Assembly (NCBI GenBank): GCA_964585385.1
Contig: CAZPDP010000016.1
Location: 3,251-67,250 of the forward strand
Origin: JAGXLC01 sp964585385
GTDB taxonomy: Bacteria > Bacteroidota > Bacteroidia > Bacteroidales > UBA12077
Length of the DNA stretch: 64,000 nucleotides
Direction: 5' to 3'
This document shows, in pieces, positions 52,952 to 61,817 of this stretch. Made by a program: the position numbers and the translations under genes. The notes beneath the pieces are model-generated. The model saw nothing but the letters and a program-made list of their open reading frames with translations. It ran no database searches and had not been told where the DNA came from. Numbering within the stretch: position 1 is the first letter of the stretch; each line of letters begins with the position of its first letter.

Positions 52952-53773
52952 ATGAAAAGATTATTCACAACTATCGCAGTAATCGGACTTTTGATCTTTG
53001 GAACTACAGCTTTTACAATGGCTCAAGAAGAAGAACAAGCCGACACTACAGTTCAAGAAGAAATGCAGGATACGGCTGCAACTGACACTGCTGCCGCTGC
53101 AACAGAAGAAACAGCAGAAGAAGCTGTATCTCAGGAGAGTGGATCCCTACACAAACAAGTAAAGCAAAAGTTCATTGAAGGTGGCCCTGCATTTATGGGT
53201 ATTGTACTTTTAGCTTTAATCTTTGGCTTAGCAGTATCCATTGAAAGAATTATTTATCTGAATCTTTCCACAACCAACACTGAAAAGCTCCTTAATGATG
53301 TGGAAAACGCACTGGAAGAAGGTGGAATCGAGCAAGCAAAAGAAATATGCCGAAACACCCGTGGTCCAGTTGCTTCTATTTTCTATCAGGGACTTGACAG
53401 AGCTGATGAAGGTGTTGAAGTTGCCGAAAAATCAGTTGTTTCTTACGGAAGTGTTCAGGCAGGTCTCCTCGAACAAGGACTCACCTGGATAGGCCTTTTC
53501 ATTGCCATTGCTCCTATGCTTGGTTTCATGGGTACAGTAATTGGTATGATTGAAGCATTTGATAACATTGAGGCAGCCGGTGACATCCAGCCATCATTAG
53601 TAGCAGGTGGTATTAAAGTAGCTTTGATTACAACGGTATCAGGTCTTATTGTTGCTGTAATCCTTCAGTTATTTTATAACTATATCGTATCTAAAATTGA
53701 CAGCATTGTGAATCAAATGGAAAATGCTTCAATTTCATTAATCGATCTTATTTACAAGCACAATAAGAAATAA
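52952..53773 (+). CDS. exbB: ExbB/TolQ-family proton channel subunit
   Basis: This 273-residue inner-membrane protein has an N-terminal signal-like helix and an unusual acidic, Ala/Thr/Glu-rich periplasmic stretch (residues 25-65) before three membrane spans. The GVVLLALIFG helix and the APMLGFMGTVIGMIEAF block are the ExbB/MotA domain. It uses the proton gradient to energise TonB and so SusC-type transporters. First gene of the exbB-membrane protein-exbD-exbD operon. Confidence 0.92.
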   Translation: MKRLFTTIAVIGLLIFGTTAFTMAQEEEQADTTVQEEMQDTAATDTAAAATEETAEEAVSQESGSLHKQVKQKFIEGGPAFMGIVLLALIFGLAVSIERIIYLNLSTTNTEKLLNDVENALEEGGIEQAKEICRNTRGPVASIFYQGLDRADEGVEVAEKSVVSYGSVQAGLLEQGLTWIGLFIAIAPMLGFMGTVIGMIEAFDNIEAAGDIQPSLVAGGIKVALITTVSGLIVAVILQLFYNYIVSKIDSIVNQMENASISLIDLIYKHNKK

Positions 53774-53799
53774 TCAAGATTAAAATAAAGACATTAACT

Positions 53800-54234
53800 A
53801 TGAGTAAATTTCTAAGATTATTAGGTGTAGTCCTGCTGGCAATATCTGCAGTTTTAGCGATTCTGTATTATGCAGGACCTGAAACTACAAGCGCTGCCGG
53901 AGAGCATCCTGTATATACCAATTATATTTTGGTATGGGCTGCTGTCCTTGGGGCTGTAGCAGGGATTAGCGCTCTGCTCTTTCAACTTGTTAATATGATT
54001 ATGCATCCTAAAAAAGCTCAGGGAAGCTTAGTTGGCATTGTAATACTCATTGTTCTGGTACTGCTTGGATATGCTTTCGCATCTTCCACACCTTTGGATT
54101 TTACCAAACCAAATCCGAATAATGTGCCTGGAACACTAAAGCAAGTTGGTACAGGGCTTATAACAATGTACATCTTATTGGGATTGGGTATCTTGTCTAT
54201 TATTTACACAGAGGTATCCAAAGCAATTAAGTAG
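53800..54234 (+). CDS. membrane protein between exbB and exbD
   Basis: This 144-residue protein has four predicted membrane spans. I do not recognise a named family, but a gene of this size often occupies this slot in Bacteroidota exbBD operons. It lies 27 bp after exbB and about 70 bp before exbD. It might modulate the ExbBD motor, but this is inferred from position alone. Confidence 0.7.
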   Translation: MSKFLRLLGVVLLAISAVLAILYYAGPETTSAAGEHPVYTNYILVWAAVLGAVAGISALLFQLVNMIMHPKKAQGSLVGIVILIVLVLLGYAFASSTPLDFTKPNPNNVPGTLKQVGTGLITMYILLGLGILSIIYTEVSKAIK

Positions 54235-54302
54235 TAAAATAATTGGCGTGTGATATCCGTTTATACTTCGGATTTCCTCGCTTAATCAAAAAATATCAAT
54301 AT

Positions 54303-54884
54303 ATGGCAAGAAAAAAAGTCCCAGAAATTAATGGTGGCCCAATGGCGGACATTGCGTTCTTGCTTCTTATATTCTTTCTTGTTGCAACCACAATGGACAT
54401 CGACACCGGGCTTATGAGGCAAATGCCGCCATTGCCCGATGAGGAGCAACAAGACCAGGATAAGAAGATTAAAGACCGTAACGTATTTGAGGTCTTGATA
54501 AATTCTTCGGATAGACTTCTTGTCGAAGGTGAGCCTATGCAATTGAGCCAGCTTCGCGAGAAAACCAAGGAATTTATCGCCAATCCGCAAAATGATCCCA
54601 AATTGCCGGAAAAAGAAGTAAAAGAAATACCCTATTTCGGCGAAAGGGAGGTGCCTAAAAATGCCATTGTTTCCTTAAAAAATGACCGTGGTACATCCTA
54701 TGATATGTATATAAAAGTTCAGAATGAGTTGGTTGCAGCCTATAACGATTTGCGTGATCAGGTTGCCATGAGAAAATTCGGTAAGAAGTACAATGAACTT
54801 GAAAAAGATAAACAGGATGCAATAAAGAAAATGTATCCACAGGTTATTTCTGAAGCGGAACCCGTAAATATAGGAGGAAATTAA
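54303..54884 (+). CDS. exbD: ExbD/TolR-family protein, first copy
   Basis: This 193-residue protein has a single membrane span (DIAFLLLIFFLVATTM) with the key Asp, and a periplasmic domain larger than usual because of a charged insertion (EEQQDQDKKIKDRN and the PEKEVKEIPYFGE region). The start is ATG 54303; the longer frame from a TTG at 54243 covers intergenic sequence. It forms the ExbB motor with its neighbour, 2 bp away. Confidence 0.9.
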   Translation: MARKKVPEINGGPMADIAFLLLIFFLVATTMDIDTGLMRQMPPLPDEEQQDQDKKIKDRNVFEVLINSSDRLLVEGEPMQLSQLREKTKEFIANPQNDPKLPEKEVKEIPYFGEREVPKNAIVSLKNDRGTSYDMYIKVQNELVAAYNDLRDQVAMRKFGKKYNELEKDKQDAIKKMYPQVISEAEPVNIGGN

Positions 54885-54886
54885 TT

Positions 54887-55360
54887 ATGGCCAAATTCAG
54901 AAAAGGTGGGAAGAAAGAAATTCCTACTATTTCAACAGCTTCGTTGCCGGATATCGTTTTTATGCTTCTGTTTTTCTTTATGGTAAGTACAGTAATTCGT
55001 GAAACCTCTCTTAAAGTTGACAATACTGTTCCCGGTGCGACAGAAGTAAAAAAACTGGAGAAGAAGTCGCTCGTTAGTTATATTTATATTGGAAAACCCA
55101 AACGTCAGTTTCAGGATATGTTCGGTACAGAGCCAAGAATCCAGTTGAATGATTCCTTTGCAAAAGTATCGGATATCCGTGATTATATCGTTACGGAAAG
55201 ACAACAAATGGATGAGAGCGACAGGCCTAAAATGGTTACATCTCTTAAAGTGGATGAAGATACCAAAATGGGTATTGTTACCGATGTTAAGCAGGCACTG
55301 AGAAAAGCCAGTGCTCTTAAGGTTAACTATTCGGCGCGAGAGGTCGAACAGGTTTACTAG
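54887..55360 (+). CDS. exbD: ExbD/TolR-family protein, second copy
   Basis: This 157-residue protein has the membrane span (DIVFMLLFFFMVSTVI) with the conserved Asp and a periplasmic domain. It diverges from the first copy, so the two probably form a hetero-assembly in the same motor. It starts 2 bp after the first exbD and is the last gene of the operon, closed by a strong terminator. Confidence 0.9.
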   Translation: MAKFRKGGKKEIPTISTASLPDIVFMLLFFFMVSTVIRETSLKVDNTVPGATEVKKLEKKSLVSYIYIGKPKRQFQDMFGTEPRIQLNDSFAKVSDIRDYIVTERQQMDESDRPKMVTSLKVDEDTKMGIVTDVKQALRKASALKVNYSAREVEQVY

Positions 55361-55389
55361 CAAACTTTTCATTATGATTATATGTTACA

Positions 55390-55416
55390 AGAGGCCCAAA
55401 CACGGGCCTCTTTTTT
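55390..55416 (+). terminator. terminator of the exb operon
   Basis: AGAGGCCC (55390-55397) pairs with GGGCCTCT (55404-55411) around a 6-nt loop, followed by six T. The next 250 bp (55417-55664) hold nothing I can support. Confidence 0.92.
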
Positions 55417-55664
55417 AATGCATAAAAACGATTTCTAAACCTTTATATTGAATTTAACTGGTAGTTCAGTAAAGGAACCTTATTCTTTTTCTCAAATTTT
55501 TTCCTTTAAGTCACGCGTCTGTGTGTTTATCTCATCATAATTCAGAATTCCCTAACATCTATTGTAATGTTATAACAGGGCACTATGGTTTCAACCCAAT
55601 CACCTGTATTTTAACCTTTGTTATTTAATGAAAGGTAGAACATTTTTGACTGTTTTTGTTTAAT

Positions 55665-56165
55665 TTATACCTGAAGCTTCTTTTTCAATGATTCTATAAT
55701 TTCGTAAACTGCCGGGCAGATAAAGGTGTTTTTTAGAGTAAGGTCAAGAATCTGATGAAAATTTTTTCGGTCTGTGTGTGGGTATTCCCTGCATGAACGG
55801 GGCCTTAATTCATAAATGGAACAATAATTATCCGGCAGGAGAAAAGGACATGGATTGCTTTTAAAAACAAAATCTCCTTCTTCGTCAATTTTTAAATATT
55901 TTGCTGTGAACTCAGAGGGCTTTAATTTTAGGTTCCTGGCTATTCGTTGAATATCTTTATCCCGGATAACAGGACTTATGCTTTTGCAGCAATTGGCACA
56001 TTCAAGGCAGTTAATTTCCTGGAAGGTTTCATTATGAAGCTCATGAACAATATCGTCAAGCTTAATGGATTTTTTTTGACGCTTTAAGCGGGCTAAAAAC
56101 TTTTTGTTGGACGTTTTTTGTTGACTTGCTAATTCCTTTAATTTATCTAAATCTTCACTATTCAT
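55665..56165 (-). CDS. YkgJ-like Zn/Fe-chelating cysteine-cluster protein
   Basis: This protein of about 166 residues has the YkgJ-type cysteine pattern: CxxCxxCC (CLECANCC), then CPFL and CSIYELRPRSCREYP with a final Cys. These chelate zinc or an iron-sulfur centre; function is unproven. ATG 56165 is chosen; ATG 56177 four codons earlier is possible. Either start overlaps the end of the upstream transporter gene, so the two are translationally coupled. Confidence 0.8.
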   Translation of the reverse strand: MNSEDLDKLKELASQQKTSNKKFLARLKRQKKSIKLDDIVHELHNETFQEINCLECANCCKSISPVIRDKDIQRIARNLKLKPSEFTAKYLKIDEEGDFVFKSNPCPFLLPDNYCSIYELRPRSCREYPHTDRKNFHQILDLTLKNTFICPAVYEIIESLKKKLQV

Positions 56166-57087
56166 TGGGTCGTACATAAAATATTTTTTTCCTTAATCCT
56201 GACATCCTTTTAATTTGCGACATAAATAAACCCGAAATAACCAGTCCGATACCTGCCATCTTTATGAACGATAGAGTTTCTCCCAGCATGAAATAGGCGA
56301 ATATAGCTGTTAAAACCGGAATAGCATTCGTGAAAGCATTGGATTTTGTAACCCCGATTTTTTTTATTGAAAACGTGAAGAAAATAAATGCAAAAGAGGA
56401 ACCGAAGAACGCCAGTTCAAGCAACGGAACAACAGCTTCTTCAACATAACCCACACTTATAAAATGCTTGTATTCAAAGATAAAAAACAGGGGAATAAAG
56501 AAAAATATCCCGATAATGTTATGATACGTTACAATGCTGATGGAATTGTATTTACCGGATAATTTTTTAACAACAATGCTATACCCAATTCCGGCGGCCA
56601 CAGCAATAAAAAGAAACATAATGCCCAGTGGAGTAGCGTAAAATGCACTGTCCGTGTTTTTGCTGAACATGACCAACCCAACACCAATGATTGATACAAC
56701 AATACCCCAAATATTCAGCCTGGTAATTCTTTCTTTAAAAAAATAGGCAGTGGCAAATGGACTGAATAGCGGGATGGTAGAAATAATGACTGCTGATAAT
56801 GTGGATGAAACTAATTTGACCCCGAGACTTTCACAGAGAAAATAGAGGAATGGCTGGAAAAAGGAAACAAGTAAAAAATATTTTAAATCCTTAAAATTTA
56901 TTTTTTCAAGCTTTTTAATAGGAGCCATCAAAATGATAAGGATAACGGATGACAATACTAATCTGAGTAGAACAGTCGTTATAGGATTATAAGCCTCAAA
57001 TACCATTTTATACCAAACATAGGTGAGGCTCCAGAAGGTCATTGCTAAAATAATGCTTATATAGGCGGCAACTAGATCTTTCTTCAT
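56158..57087 (-). CDS. EamA-family (DMT) permease
   Basis: This 309-residue protein has ten membrane spans in two EamA repeats, each starting with a helix carrying LRLVLSSVI or similar and closing with a GIVVSIIGVGLV / MAGIGLVISGLF block. Such permeases export metabolites or amino acids; the substrate is unknown. It overlaps the YkgJ-like gene downstream by a few bases and lies divergent from marR. Confidence 0.86.
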   Translation of the reverse strand: MKKDLVAAYISIILAMTFWSLTYVWYKMVFEAYNPITTVLLRLVLSSVILIILMAPIKKLEKINFKDLKYFLLVSFFQPFLYFLCESLGVKLVSSTLSAVIISTIPLFSPFATAYFFKERITRLNIWGIVVSIIGVGLVMFSKNTDSAFYATPLGIMFLFIAVAAGIGYSIVVKKLSGKYNSISIVTYHNIIGIFFFIPLFFIFEYKHFISVGYVEEAVVPLLELAFFGSSFAFIFFTFSIKKIGVTKSNAFTNAIPVLTAIFAYFMLGETLSFIKMAGIGLVISGLFMSQIKRMSGLRKKIFYVRPNE

Positions 57088-57186
57088 GGGGTTAATTTTC
57101 GTGCCGCAAATATCCCAAATTAAATGTTTTAATCAAAACCTGCTAAAAATTGTTTTACAGAACCGAATTCATGTAAAAAAAAGTTG

Positions 57187-57194
57187 TAATTTTG
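57187..57194 (+). promoter_or_regulatory. -7 box of the marR gene
   Basis: TAATTTTG at 57187-57194 matches TAnnTTTG and lies 40 bp before the start codon. No clear -33 TTTG is seen. Confidence 0.5.
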
Positions 57195-57234
57195 ATCCAA
57201 TTTAAAATGAAGACATTAACTTAAATACAAAATC

Positions 57235-57711
57235 ATGGCTGTTGATTCAACAGAAATATTAATTAAAATTCGTAAAATTGTCAGGTCAATTAATCTGGAA
57301 TCAAAAAAGATACAAAAGGAGTATGGTGTAAGCATTCCGCAAATTTTATCTCTGGAATACCTGAACAGATCGGATAATTATCAGGCCACCCAAAGGGAGT
57401 TAAGAAATTACCTTAATTTGAATTCAAGCACGGTAACGGGTATTATCAATCGACTTGAAAAAAAGGGGTATATAGCCAGGTTGCCTAAAAGAGATGATAA
57501 GCGTACTACACACATTGTCATGACATCCAAGGGTTCTGAACTTCTCAAAAAAACACCCAGGCTTTTGCATGAAAAACTCACTAAGAAGCTTGAGGATATT
57601 CCTGAAGATCATACCAATGACATTAATGAAGCTTTGAATCTAATTATTCATTACCTGGATATTGATGAGGTAGATGCCTCTCCTGTTATTACGGTAGATG
57701 ATAAGCTCTGA
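57235..57711 (+). CDS. MarR-family transcriptional regulator
   Basis: This 158-residue regulator has a winged-helix core: YQATQRELRNYLNLNSSTVTGIINRLEKKGYIAR for the recognition helices and the wing region DDKRTTHIVMTSKG. It lies between a divergent EamA transporter and the M20-alr-racemase genes on its strand, 222 bp upstream of the latter. Either could be its target. Confidence 0.9.
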   Translation: MAVDSTEILIKIRKIVRSINLESKKIQKEYGVSIPQILSLEYLNRSDNYQATQRELRNYLNLNSSTVTGIINRLEKKGYIARLPKRDDKRTTHIVMTSKGSELLKKTPRLLHEKLTKKLEDIPEDHTNDINEALNLIIHYLDIDEVDASPVITVDDKL

Positions 57712-57933
57712 TTGTTAATGGTTAACATGTTGTGGCAAATCGAATTTTTGAAAAAAGATAAATTATATTATTTTTGTCGTGCAGAAACTATTTTTCCCTT
57801 ATTTCATTTGATATACCTTACTATCTTAATCAGAGAAATATTGGACTAAATTATCAAAATCAAAGGGTTTTATTGAACTAATTGTGTAAATCAGTGTATA
57901 ATCTGTTTATACACTTTTAAATATTATTATTAG

Positions 57934-59082
57934 ATGGATGTAGATATAAATTTGGAAGAGCTGGTTAAACTAAGAAAAGAATTGCATCAACATCCTGAGC
58001 TTTCAGGTAAAGAAAGTGATACAGCCGAAAGAATTATCAAATACCTGCAAAAATATAAGCCTGATCAGATTGTGGAAAATATAGGAGGAAATGGACTGGC
58101 TGCTATTTTTGAGGGAGAGGAAGACGGACCCTCCGTGCTTTTTCGATGCGATCTGGATGCACTACCCATAGATGAAATAAATGATTTTGAGTATCGATCA
58201 AATCATAATGGGGTGAGTCATAAGTGTGGTCATGACGGGCATATGACTATTATAAGCGGCCTGGCTGAAGCCATTTCTCAGAATCGTCCAGGTCGTGGCA
58301 GGGCAATATTGTTGTATCAGCCTTCCGAGGAAAACGGGCAGGGCGCTGAAGAAGTAATTAATGATCCTAAATTTAATATCATCAGACCTGATTATGTATA
58401 CGCACTCCATAATTTGCCAGGATTTGAAAAAGGCGCTGTAATTACTAATGAGGATATTTTCGCTTCGGCTTCGCGGGGTATGATTGTTAAGCTGCATGGG
58501 AAAACTTCGCATGCCGGCGAACCAGATAGAGGATTATCACCTGCTCTGGCTATGGCTGATTTGGTGAAAGATTTCACATACCTTCCTCAAAACTTTTCTT
58601 TCGAGAATTTTACACTCGTAACGGTTATTCATGCCAGACTGGGAGAAATAGCATTCGGAACAACACCCGGCTTTGCAGAAGTAATGGCTACGTTACGTTC
58701 TTACACCAACGATGATATGGATAAACTGGTCCGGCATGCCGAAAAAATCACAGAAAAGCATGCCAATAACTATAATCTCAAATTTACAATCGATTATACG
58801 GAGGAATTCCTGGCTGCAGAAAATAACCGCAATTCTGTGGGAATCGTTGAGAAAAGCGCGAAAGAATATGGTTTAAAAGTAATTCAGAAAGAGGAACCCT
58901 TTAGATGGTCTGAAGATTTTTCACATTTTACCCACCGGCATCCGGGTGCTTTATTTGGGTTAGGTTCTGGAGAAGACAGTCCCCAATTACACAATCCAGA
59001 TTACGATTTCCCTGATGATATAATTGAAAACGGAGTGAAAGTATTTTTTGGAATATATAATCATCATCTTAATCATTCATAA
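57934..59082 (+). CDS. M20-family amidohydrolase/aminoacylase
   Basis: This 382-residue metallopeptidase-like hydrolase is of the hippurate/N-acyl amino acid type. HQHPELSGKE is near residue 18, FRCDLDALPI near residue 71, the metal motif HKCGHDGH near residue 91 and YQPSEENGQGAEE near residue 128. It cleaves the acyl or amide bond of N-acylated amino acids. The next gene starts 2 bp later, an alanine racemase, so the trio forms an operon in amino acid stereochemistry or salvage. Confidence 0.87.
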   Translation: MDVDINLEELVKLRKELHQHPELSGKESDTAERIIKYLQKYKPDQIVENIGGNGLAAIFEGEEDGPSVLFRCDLDALPIDEINDFEYRSNHNGVSHKCGHDGHMTIISGLAEAISQNRPGRGRAILLYQPSEENGQGAEEVINDPKFNIIRPDYVYALHNLPGFEKGAVITNEDIFASASRGMIVKLHGKTSHAGEPDRGLSPALAMADLVKDFTYLPQNFSFENFTLVTVIHARLGEIAFGTTPGFAEVMATLRSYTNDDMDKLVRHAEKITEKHANNYNLKFTIDYTEEFLAAENNRNSVGIVEKSAKEYGLKVIQKEEPFRWSEDFSHFTHRHPGALFGLGSGEDSPQLHNPDYDFPDDIIENGVKVFFGIYNHHLNHS

Positions 59083-59084
59083 AA

Positions 59085-60236
59085 ATGGCAGGCACATCTC
59101 TCATTGAAATAAACCGTTCTGCTCTTGTTCATAATCTGAGTTTTCTGAGAAATTATCTTGGCGAGGAAGTTAAAATTTCCTCTGTTATAAAGGCCAATGC
59201 GTACGGACATGGGATTGAAGAATTTGTTCCCATTGCAGAATCGGCAGGCATTGAACATTTTGCTGTATTCAGCGGGGATGAGGCTAAAAGGGTATGCCAG
59301 GTTAAAAAGGATGAAACCGAAGTGATGGTTATGGGTTGGATGTTTGACGATGAACTGGAATGGGCGGTTAAGAACGATGTGGAGTTTTTTGTTTTTGAGC
59401 AGGAAAAGCTTACAGGGGCACTTGAGTATGCAAAGAAATATGATAAACAAGCCATTATCCATATTGAAGTAGAAACCGGGATGAATCGAACCGGGTTTAC
59501 GCAAAAGGATTTACATAAAGTTGTTAAAATCATAAATGAAAATAAAGATTTTTTCATAGTAAAAGGTTTATGCACACATTATGCGGGTGCTGAGAGTATT
59601 GCCAACCATGTCCGTGTGCAGCGTCAGATAAAAAAATACAACCGAATTTACAAATGGATTACAAATCGGGGAGTTGTCCCTGAGTTAAGGCATACAGCCT
59701 GCTCAGCAGCAGCCATTACCTATCCGAAAACCATAATGGACATGGTTCGAATTGGTATTCTCCAGTATGGTTTCTGGCCCAGCCCCGAAACGTTTATTCA
59801 TTTTATTCATAAACGTATGGAAAAATCTAATCCGCTTCAGCGGGTTTTAAGCTGGAGAAGCCAGGTAATGAGTATTAAGACAGTTCAGGAAGGAGAATTT
59901 GTGAGTTACGGAACGCATTATATGGCCCAGGAAAAGAAAACCATTGCCGTAGTACCTGTAGGATATTCACATGGATACAGTCGTTCCCTGAGTAATCAGG
60001 GTCGGGTGCTGATTGACGGACACCGGGTACCGGTTATTGGGGTGGTGAATATGAATATGCTGATAGCTGATGTAACCCAGGTGGAAGGAGTAAAAAAAGG
60101 AGATGAAGTGGTCTTGATAGGTGATCAGGATGGGGTTACCATTACCCTCTCATCTTTCGCCGACTTTAACAACCAGCTGAACTATGAGCTGCTGGCCAGA
60201 TTGCCGCTGGATACACCCCGGCAAGTTATTAATTAA
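59085..60236 (+). CDS. alr: alanine racemase
   Basis: This 383-residue fold-III PLP enzyme provides D-alanine for peptidoglycan. The PLP lysine is in VIKANAYGHG near residue 36 and the second catalytic base is the Tyr in VSYGTHY near residue 280. VPVGYSHGYSR and the NMNMLIADVT block are typical. It lies 2 bp after the M20 gene and 10 bp before a second fold-III racemase. An amino acid racemase of broader specificity is also possible. Confidence 0.88.
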   Translation: MAGTSLIEINRSALVHNLSFLRNYLGEEVKISSVIKANAYGHGIEEFVPIAESAGIEHFAVFSGDEAKRVCQVKKDETEVMVMGWMFDDELEWAVKNDVEFFVFEQEKLTGALEYAKKYDKQAIIHIEVETGMNRTGFTQKDLHKVVKIINENKDFFIVKGLCTHYAGAESIANHVRVQRQIKKYNRIYKWITNRGVVPELRHTACSAAAITYPKTIMDMVRIGILQYGFWPSPETFIHFIHKRMEKSNPLQRVLSWRSQVMSIKTVQEGEFVSYGTHYMAQEKKTIAVVPVGYSHGYSRSLSNQGRVLIDGHRVPVIGVVNMNMLIADVTQVEGVKKGDEVVLIGDQDGVTITLSSFADFNNQLNYELLARLPLDTPRQVIN

Positions 60237-60246
60237 AAAATGAACT

Positions 60247-61317
60247 ATGGCATTTATTGAATTAGACAGGAAGAAGTTAAGACATAATTATGAATATTTA
60301 TCCAAATTGTTTGAGGAACATGATATTAAATTTGGAGTGGTATCAAAAGTCTTATGCGGGAACAAAGAATTTTTAAAAGAACTAATCGATTTAGGAGTCG
60401 ATCATATTCTTGACTCCAGGATTTATAATCTCAAAGTGGTAAAAAGTATTGATAAGAATGTGGAGACAGCCTATATCAGGCCACCGGCAAAAAGGAGTAT
60501 CCCAAGTGTGGTCAGGTATGCTGATATCAGTTTCAATACTGAATTTTACACAATGAAACTCCTTTCAGAAGAAGCACAGAAACAAAACAAAGTCCATAAA
60601 GTTATTATCATGATTGAACTGGGTGACCTGAGGGAAGGGGTGCTTGGTGAAGATTTTATTGATTTTTATGGAAAAGTTTTCAAGCTTCCGAATATACAGG
60701 TCGTTGGAATCGGAACAAATCTTAATTGCCTTAATGGAGTGATGCCCAGTCATGATAAGCTGATTCAACTGAGCTTGTATGAGCAATTGCTGGAAGCAAA
60801 ATTTGACTGCAATATTCCTTATGTATCCGGTGGGTCGTCGGTTACCCTTGAACTTATATTTAAAAATGTGCTTCCTGAGGGTATAAGCCATTTCCGGATT
60901 GGTGAAACGCTTTTCTTTGGCAACAACCTGTTCACCGGAGAGAATATTGAGGATATGGAAAATGACATCTTCAAATTGAATACAGAAATAATTGAATTAA
61001 CGGAAAAACCCGTGGTTCCTACTGGCGATCTGGGGCAAAATGTGGCTGGTGAAGTGAAAGAATTTGATGAAGAAGATTATGGCAAAACCTCTTACAGAGC
61101 TATTTTGGATATCGGCTTGCTGGATATCGACCCGGAAAATATTACTCCTGTGGATCCCAATATTGAGATTTCCGGTGCCAGTTCAGACATGATTGTGGTT
61201 GACCTTGGGACTGAAAAACCTAAATACAAAGTGGGAGATTTGATATCTTTCAAAACGAATTACATGGGAGCCCTCACCATGCTTAGCTCACGTTATATCG
61301 GAAAGAAAGTTGTATAA
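60247..61317 (+). CDS. ornithine/alanine racemase-family PLP enzyme
   Basis: This 356-residue fold-III PLP enzyme resembles ornithine racemase of clostridia more than Alr. The PLP lysine is in GVVSKVLCG near residue 34, GIGTNLNC is near residue 158 and VSGGSSVTLE near residue 198. It probably racemises a basic or other amino acid; the substrate cannot be fixed by sequence alone. It is the third gene of the M20-alr unit and ends 2 bp from the convergent neighbour. Confidence 0.72.
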   Translation: MAFIELDRKKLRHNYEYLSKLFEEHDIKFGVVSKVLCGNKEFLKELIDLGVDHILDSRIYNLKVVKSIDKNVETAYIRPPAKRSIPSVVRYADISFNTEFYTMKLLSEEAQKQNKVHKVIIMIELGDLREGVLGEDFIDFYGKVFKLPNIQVVGIGTNLNCLNGVMPSHDKLIQLSLYEQLLEAKFDCNIPYVSGGSSVTLELIFKNVLPEGISHFRIGETLFFGNNLFTGENIEDMENDIFKLNTEIIELTEKPVVPTGDLGQNVAGEVKEFDEEDYGKTSYRAILDIGLLDIDPENITPVDPNIEISGASSDMIVVDLGTEKPKYKVGDLISFKTNYMGALTMLSSRYIGKKVV

Positions 61318-61319
61318 AT

Positions 61320-61817
61320 TTACTTCTTCCTGGATTTTCCTGCGGCGAGAGCGTCATTGAGAATCTTTTTCATCTGGTTGAACTCTTTTTCGTATAATGC
61401 TGAGATGCTTATGGGAGGATATTTCGCAATACCCTGTGGCGTGTGTACGAAGAGAATAAGTTCCTGCTTGAAGTTAAAAGGGAAGTGTTTGATTTTATAA
61501 GAGTAGAGGTCGTTTTTATTTATTTCAATTGAGTATTTCTTGTTACTGAAAGGTCTTAAGGAGACATATTTTAGCACTAATTTCCCTTCTTCATCACTAA
61601 AATAGATGTATTTATAGTCCTTCAGGTATTCATATATATTTTGCAAAATGTAAATGGCTGCAACCACAACGGCCCAGTAATATTTGTTAAGTCCCAGGAA
61701 TGTTGTTTTAACCAAGTCGGTAGTAGTAAGAACTATTATAAGCGGGAAAAAGATAATAGCGCTTATATATCTCATTTGACTGACTCTTAAAGACTTCCTT
61801 TTGTTCTCAATAACCAT
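61320..61817 (-). CDS. small membrane protein with PH-like domain
   Basis: This 165-residue protein has two N-terminal membrane spans (about 20-60) and a C-terminal beta-rich domain reminiscent of bacterial PH-like domains. I do not recognise the family with certainty. It starts right at the stop of the proline dehydrogenase gene, so the two are coupled. A function beyond this is not assigned. Confidence 0.6.
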   Translation of the reverse strand: MVIENKRKSLRVSQMRYISAIIFFPLIIVLTTTDLVKTTFLGLNKYYWAVVVAAIYILQNIYEYLKDYKYIYFSDEEGKLVLKYVSLRPFSNKKYSIEINKNDLYSYKIKHFPFNFKQELILFVHTPQGIAKYPPISISALYEKEFNQMKKILNDALAAGKSRKK

